This document shows positions 6,842 through 9,085 of a stretch of 9,085 nt of DNA, piece after piece. The stretch is taken from positions 1 to 9,085 of the forward strand of contig CAJQOK010000580.1 in assembly GCA_905479905.1 (NCBI GenBank). The letters are read 5' to 3'. The position numbers were made by a program, and so were the translations under genes. The notes under the pieces were generated by a model that made no database searches, had not been told where the DNA came from, and worked only from the letters and a program-made list of their open reading frames with translations. The stretch comes from an uncultured Aliterella sp. (GTDB taxonomy: Bacteria; Cyanobacteriota; Cyanobacteriia; Cyanobacteriales; Chroococcidiopsidaceae). The first letter of the stretch is position 1. Each line of letters starts with the position of its first letter.

Positions 6842-6870
6842 ATTTTAAGTCAATTGTTAACTATTCTTAA
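6842..6870 (-). promoter_or_regulatory. Candidate sigma-70-type promoter for ftsH
   Basis: On the minus strand, TTAAGA (complement of 6865-6870, 4 of 6 to the -35 consensus), then 17 bases, then TAAAAT (complement of 6842-6847, 5 of 6 to the -10 consensus). This puts transcription start about 30 bases upstream of the GTG. The region is AT-rich, so chance matches are likely. It is offered only because a 127-bp gap separates ftsH from the upstream gene and needs some signal. Confidence 0.3.
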
Positions 6871-6929
6871 TCTAACTTAGAATTACAGCAGTTGCCATGT
6901 TAGGGGATCGCACTTTAGATAGAGAGTTT

Positions 6930-7721
6930 TTACTCTACAAACAATCCCTGAAGGAGCTTAATGGCAGGATGATCGGGATCGTAGTGCTGTGAAGTTATGG
7001 TGTGAATCGGGATAACTTGGACAACACTATTAGTGTAACAAATCGTCTCAAACCCTTTAACAAGTTCGCGCCGCCAAGGTGCTTGTTGTACTTTTAAGTT
7101 TTGCCTTTGCAGCCAGTTAATTAATTGACTTCGCACTATTCCTGGTAAAATCCCCGCTTCCAATGGTGGTGTCCACCAGCAACCGTCTTGCCATCCCCAC
7201 AGGTTTCCGGTGCTAGTTTCTAACCATTCACCGCTACTGGCACTTACCAAAATTGCCTCTTGCGCCCCTTGCGATCGCGCCAAACTCTGCGCTAACCATG
7301 CACTCAAATAATTTCCGGTTTTATGTGCTGCAAGGCTTCTATCTAATTCTACAATACAAGCCGCCCTACCATATTTTTGCTCCATTGTCAAATTTGGGGG
7401 TAATTCTCTCCCAGTAATCCACTCGCGACCATCGGGAAACAAAGTAATGCGGAGAATAGGGAAATATTGCAGCATAGAAGTTGCGCCTAGTTTAACTTGC
7501 GTCCAATTAGGTTGTTGCCAATTAAAAGCTTGCAAACTACTAGACAAGCGATCGCAATGTTCCGCCCAATTAGTCAACCTAGACTCTAGAGAGTGCTGAT
7601 ACACGCGCATAGTTGTAAACACTGTTGCGCCATAAAGCAGCCCCGGATCGTCAATTGTCAATTCAAGAGTATTACCTGTAATCAAATTACCGTCATACCA
7701 AAATGCTTTAAAATCTGCCAT
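6930..7721 (-). CDS. pabC: Class IV PLP aminotransferase-fold enzyme, probable 4-amino-4-deoxychorismate lyase (PabC)
   Basis: A 263-residue protein of the branched-chain aminotransferase / ADC lyase fold. ADC lyase removes pyruvate from 4-amino-4-deoxychorismate to give p-aminobenzoate for folate. Visible features: N-terminal FWYDG (7-11) and DDPGLLYG (24-31), the likely PLP Lys K134 in AHKTGNYLSAWLA, the EWLETSTGNLW segment (165-175; E168), the GILPGIVR loop (190-197), and TNSVVQVIPI (230-239), equivalent to the phosphate and substrate loop. Its short length and GILPG motif favour PabC over IlvE (about 300 residues), but D-amino-acid or branched-chain transaminase activity cannot be excluded. 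The ATG at 7721 is chosen because MADFKAFWYDG fits the family start; a TTG at 7733 would add only four residues. It overlaps the ProA-like gene by 14 bases, implying translational coupling, with AAGG just before the ATG. Confidence 0.87.
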   Translation of the reverse strand: MADFKAFWYDGNLITGNTLELTIDDPGLLYGATVFTTMRVYQHSLESRLTNWAEHCDRLSSSLQAFNWQQPNWTQVKLGATSMLQYFPILRITLFPDGREWITGRELPPNLTMEQKYGRAACIVELDRSLAAHKTGNYLSAWLAQSLARSQGAQEAILVSASSGEWLETSTGNLWGWQDGCWWTPPLEAGILPGIVRSQLINWLQRQNLKVQQAPWRRELVKGFETICYTNSVVQVIPIHTITSQHYDPDHPAIKLLQGLFVE

Positions 7722-8973
7722 TACCTTGAACAATATGCTTAAGCGTGGTCAGAGTTTCTAAACTAATCAAACCGCGCCTTTGTCCTTTTTGATTAGACAT
7801 ACCCAAAAACACCGAGTCGCCCTGAGATGGATTGCGCTCAAAACGCGGCGAAGCATTGATATAAGTAGAAGCACTATTTACTCCCAAGGCAAAATGGCGG
7901 CTTTCTTGGTAAGACTCAGTAACAATACAGTCTGCATGACCGCTACTATGCAAATTAATTAGTGCGATCGCTTCCTCCAAATTATCTACGACTATAAAAG
8001 CAACAACTTTTTTTAAATAAGCTCGATCCCACTCTTGGGGTTCTGCTAATTTTAAGTCAGCAAAAGCTGTACAAAGTTTCTCATCACCTCTAATTTCAAA
8101 ACCTTTTTCTTTTAAACTATTCCATAAAGTTACTAGCGACGACGGTTGACTAGAGCGATGAATCAGCACCTTTTCAATCGCATTTACCGGATCGGGCTGG
8201 CTTTGATGACTATCTAAAATCATTGATCGCACCATTTCTAAGCCCCCCGACACTGCCCAATATAAGTAACAATTGCCCATAGCCGTTTTTAATACGGGGG
8301 AGGTAGATTGTCGCATTACTTGCTGTACCATACTCGGACGACCGTAGGGAATAACTAAATTCAAGTAACGATCTTGAGTAATTAAATCTCTAACTACCGC
8401 ACTACCGCCCTCGCTACTTAGCAACTGTACGCTCCCACTAGGCATATCTGTTTCATCTAAGGCAGATTTTAGCGCTTTGGCGATCGCTTCATTTGAATGA
8501 CTAGCCTCGCTACTACCGCGCAAAATTAAACTATTGCCAGTTTTAATGCACAACCCCGCCGCGATCGCCCCCAATTCTGGAAATGCCTCATAAATTAGCG
8601 CTATAACTCCTAAAGGCATCAACTGACAATAAGTTTGCGAGTCTTGAAGTTGATATTCGGCGTTTCTGACCCGACGCAGAGGATCGGGTAATTTCCCCAA
8701 ACGCTCCAAAATTTCTATAGTTGCTTGCAAGCGTTCTGGGGTCAGCTTCAGCCAATCTAAAATTAGCTCTGGTACTGCCATTTCGCGACTAGCTTCCAGG
8801 TCTAGGGTATTTGCTTCTAAAATGTCATTGACCGACCTTTTGAGAGCTTGGGACATAGCCCAGACGGCGCTAGAGCGATCGCCTCCCTTGGTAATGCTCA
8901 ATTTTAAAGACGCTCGATAGGCGCGTTCTACTGTAACTACAGGTTCAATATTTGCAGGCACATTATCTGTCAT
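7708..8973 (-). CDS. proA: Divergent gamma-glutamyl phosphate reductase (ProA)-like protein lacking the catalytic Cys
   Basis: A 421-residue member of the aldehyde dehydrogenase superfamily, ProA branch. ProA reduces gamma-glutamyl phosphate to glutamate-5-semialdehyde with NADPH in proline synthesis. Family landmarks: MPLGVIALIYEAFPELGAIA (119-138; usual form YESRPNVT), LCIKTGNSLILRGSSEASHSN (141-161), SPVLKTAMGNCYLY (225-238), SGHADCIVTE (344-353), STYINASPRF (369-378) and a GLISLETLT tail. The usual catalytic segment P-x-V-C-N-A-x-E reads PDPVNAIE (260-267): the catalytic Cys position is V263. The IPRGG and GEIGISTQ motifs are also altered (IPYGRPS, LGMSNQK). It is full length with no frameshift, so it is more likely a changed paralog than a decaying gene. 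From memory, cyanobacteria often carry two ProA-like genes, one presumably canonical. The start ATG lies 3 bases after the upstream gene's stop; no clear ribosome site is seen, which fits coupling. Confidence 0.85.
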   Translation of the reverse strand: MTDNVPANIEPVVTVERAYRASLKLSITKGGDRSSAVWAMSQALKRSVNDILEANTLDLEASREMAVPELILDWLKLTPERLQATIEILERLGKLPDPLRRVRNAEYQLQDSQTYCQLMPLGVIALIYEAFPELGAIAAGLCIKTGNSLILRGSSEASHSNEAIAKALKSALDETDMPSGSVQLLSSEGGSAVVRDLITQDRYLNLVIPYGRPSMVQQVMRQSTSPVLKTAMGNCYLYWAVSGGLEMVRSMILDSHQSQPDPVNAIEKVLIHRSSQPSSLVTLWNSLKEKGFEIRGDEKLCTAFADLKLAEPQEWDRAYLKKVVAFIVVDNLEEAIALINLHSSGHADCIVTESYQESRHFALGVNSASTYINASPRFERNPSQGDSVFLGMSNQKGQRRGLISLETLTTLKHIVQGNGRF

Positions 8974-8976
8974 TTA

Positions 8977-9085
8977 TTAACGCCTGTAAGTCAGCCAATA
9001 TATAAATGCTGGTATTATAGCTACAATTACGGCGACCATTGCCCAGATTAAGAAGTTCGCCCCGCCTGGTACGTGCAATGCCGAT
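8977..9085 (-). CDS. C-terminus of an unidentified membrane protein (partial)
   Basis: The last 35 codons of a minus-strand frame that enters from the window edge and ends at TAA (8979-8977), with a second in-frame TAA directly after. The visible peptide contains VPGGANFLIWAMVAVIVAII followed by PAFIYWLTYRR: a continuous hydrophobic helix of about 20 residues ending in positive charges, as for a final membrane segment with a cytoplasmic tail. The stop lies 3 bases before the ATG of the ProA-like gene, so the two are very likely co-transcribed. I do not recognise the family from this fragment. It is too short for the frame to be proven, but the composition is hard to explain by chance. Confidence 0.5.
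   Translation of the reverse strand, partial: SALHVPGGANFLIWAMVAVIVAIIPAFIYWLTYRR

Noticed and set aside
6922..6935. Possible terminator at the end of the pabC-like gene (a 5-bp AGAGT/ACTCT stem with AAAA loop on the minus strand)
   Set aside because: The stem is too short, overlaps the stop codon and has no U-run after it.

Overview
The window looks like chromosomal DNA from a cyanobacterium. The AT-leaning sequence carries about ten copies of the cyanobacterial palindrome GCGATCGC (HIP1). It also has an FtsH whose N-terminus resembles the cyanobacterial FtsH3 type, and several PRC-barrel + DUF2382 (YsnF/AvaK family) proteins, which are common in cyanobacteria. I cannot name the genus from sequence alone.

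The left half (1-4900, + strand) is a stress-protein-like cluster. Three tandem paralogs, at 4-846, 934-1767 and 2084-3019, share one layout: an N-terminal PRC barrel, a variable linker with a conserved Tyr/Glu-Pro motif, and a charged C-terminal DUF2382 domain. The second is cut short by an in-frame TAA at the place where both relatives have a Glu codon. After a strong terminator comes a 545-residue protein (3235-4872). Its N-terminal two thirds is an acidic, Met-rich tandem repeat (core D-[LI]-[FL]-x-T-P-E-M-M). It ends in a half-length DUF2382-like segment and an unassigned alpha/beta-like tail. This protein is the best candidate for something undescribed.

A perfect 17-bp inverted repeat at 4906-4943 separates this cluster from the right half and probably terminates transcription from both sides. 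The right half (4961-9085) is on the minus strand. Read in transcription order it holds the end of an unidentified membrane protein, a ProA-like gene, a pabC-like class IV aminotransferase, and ftsH. The first three are almost certainly one operon: there are 3 bases between the membrane gene and the ProA-like gene, and a 14-base overlap between the ProA-like gene and pabC. ftsH has its own 127-bp leader, a strong Shine-Dalgarno sequence and a GTG start. The ProA-like protein lacks the catalytic cysteine of gamma-glutamyl phosphate reductases, so it may not make glutamate semialdehyde.

Functionally, the left half probably belongs to stress or dormancy physiology (AvaK is an akinete marker in Anabaena). 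The right half holds housekeeping protein quality control (FtsH) and folate synthesis (PabC). I see no RNA genes, CRISPR array, insertion sequence or phage genes.
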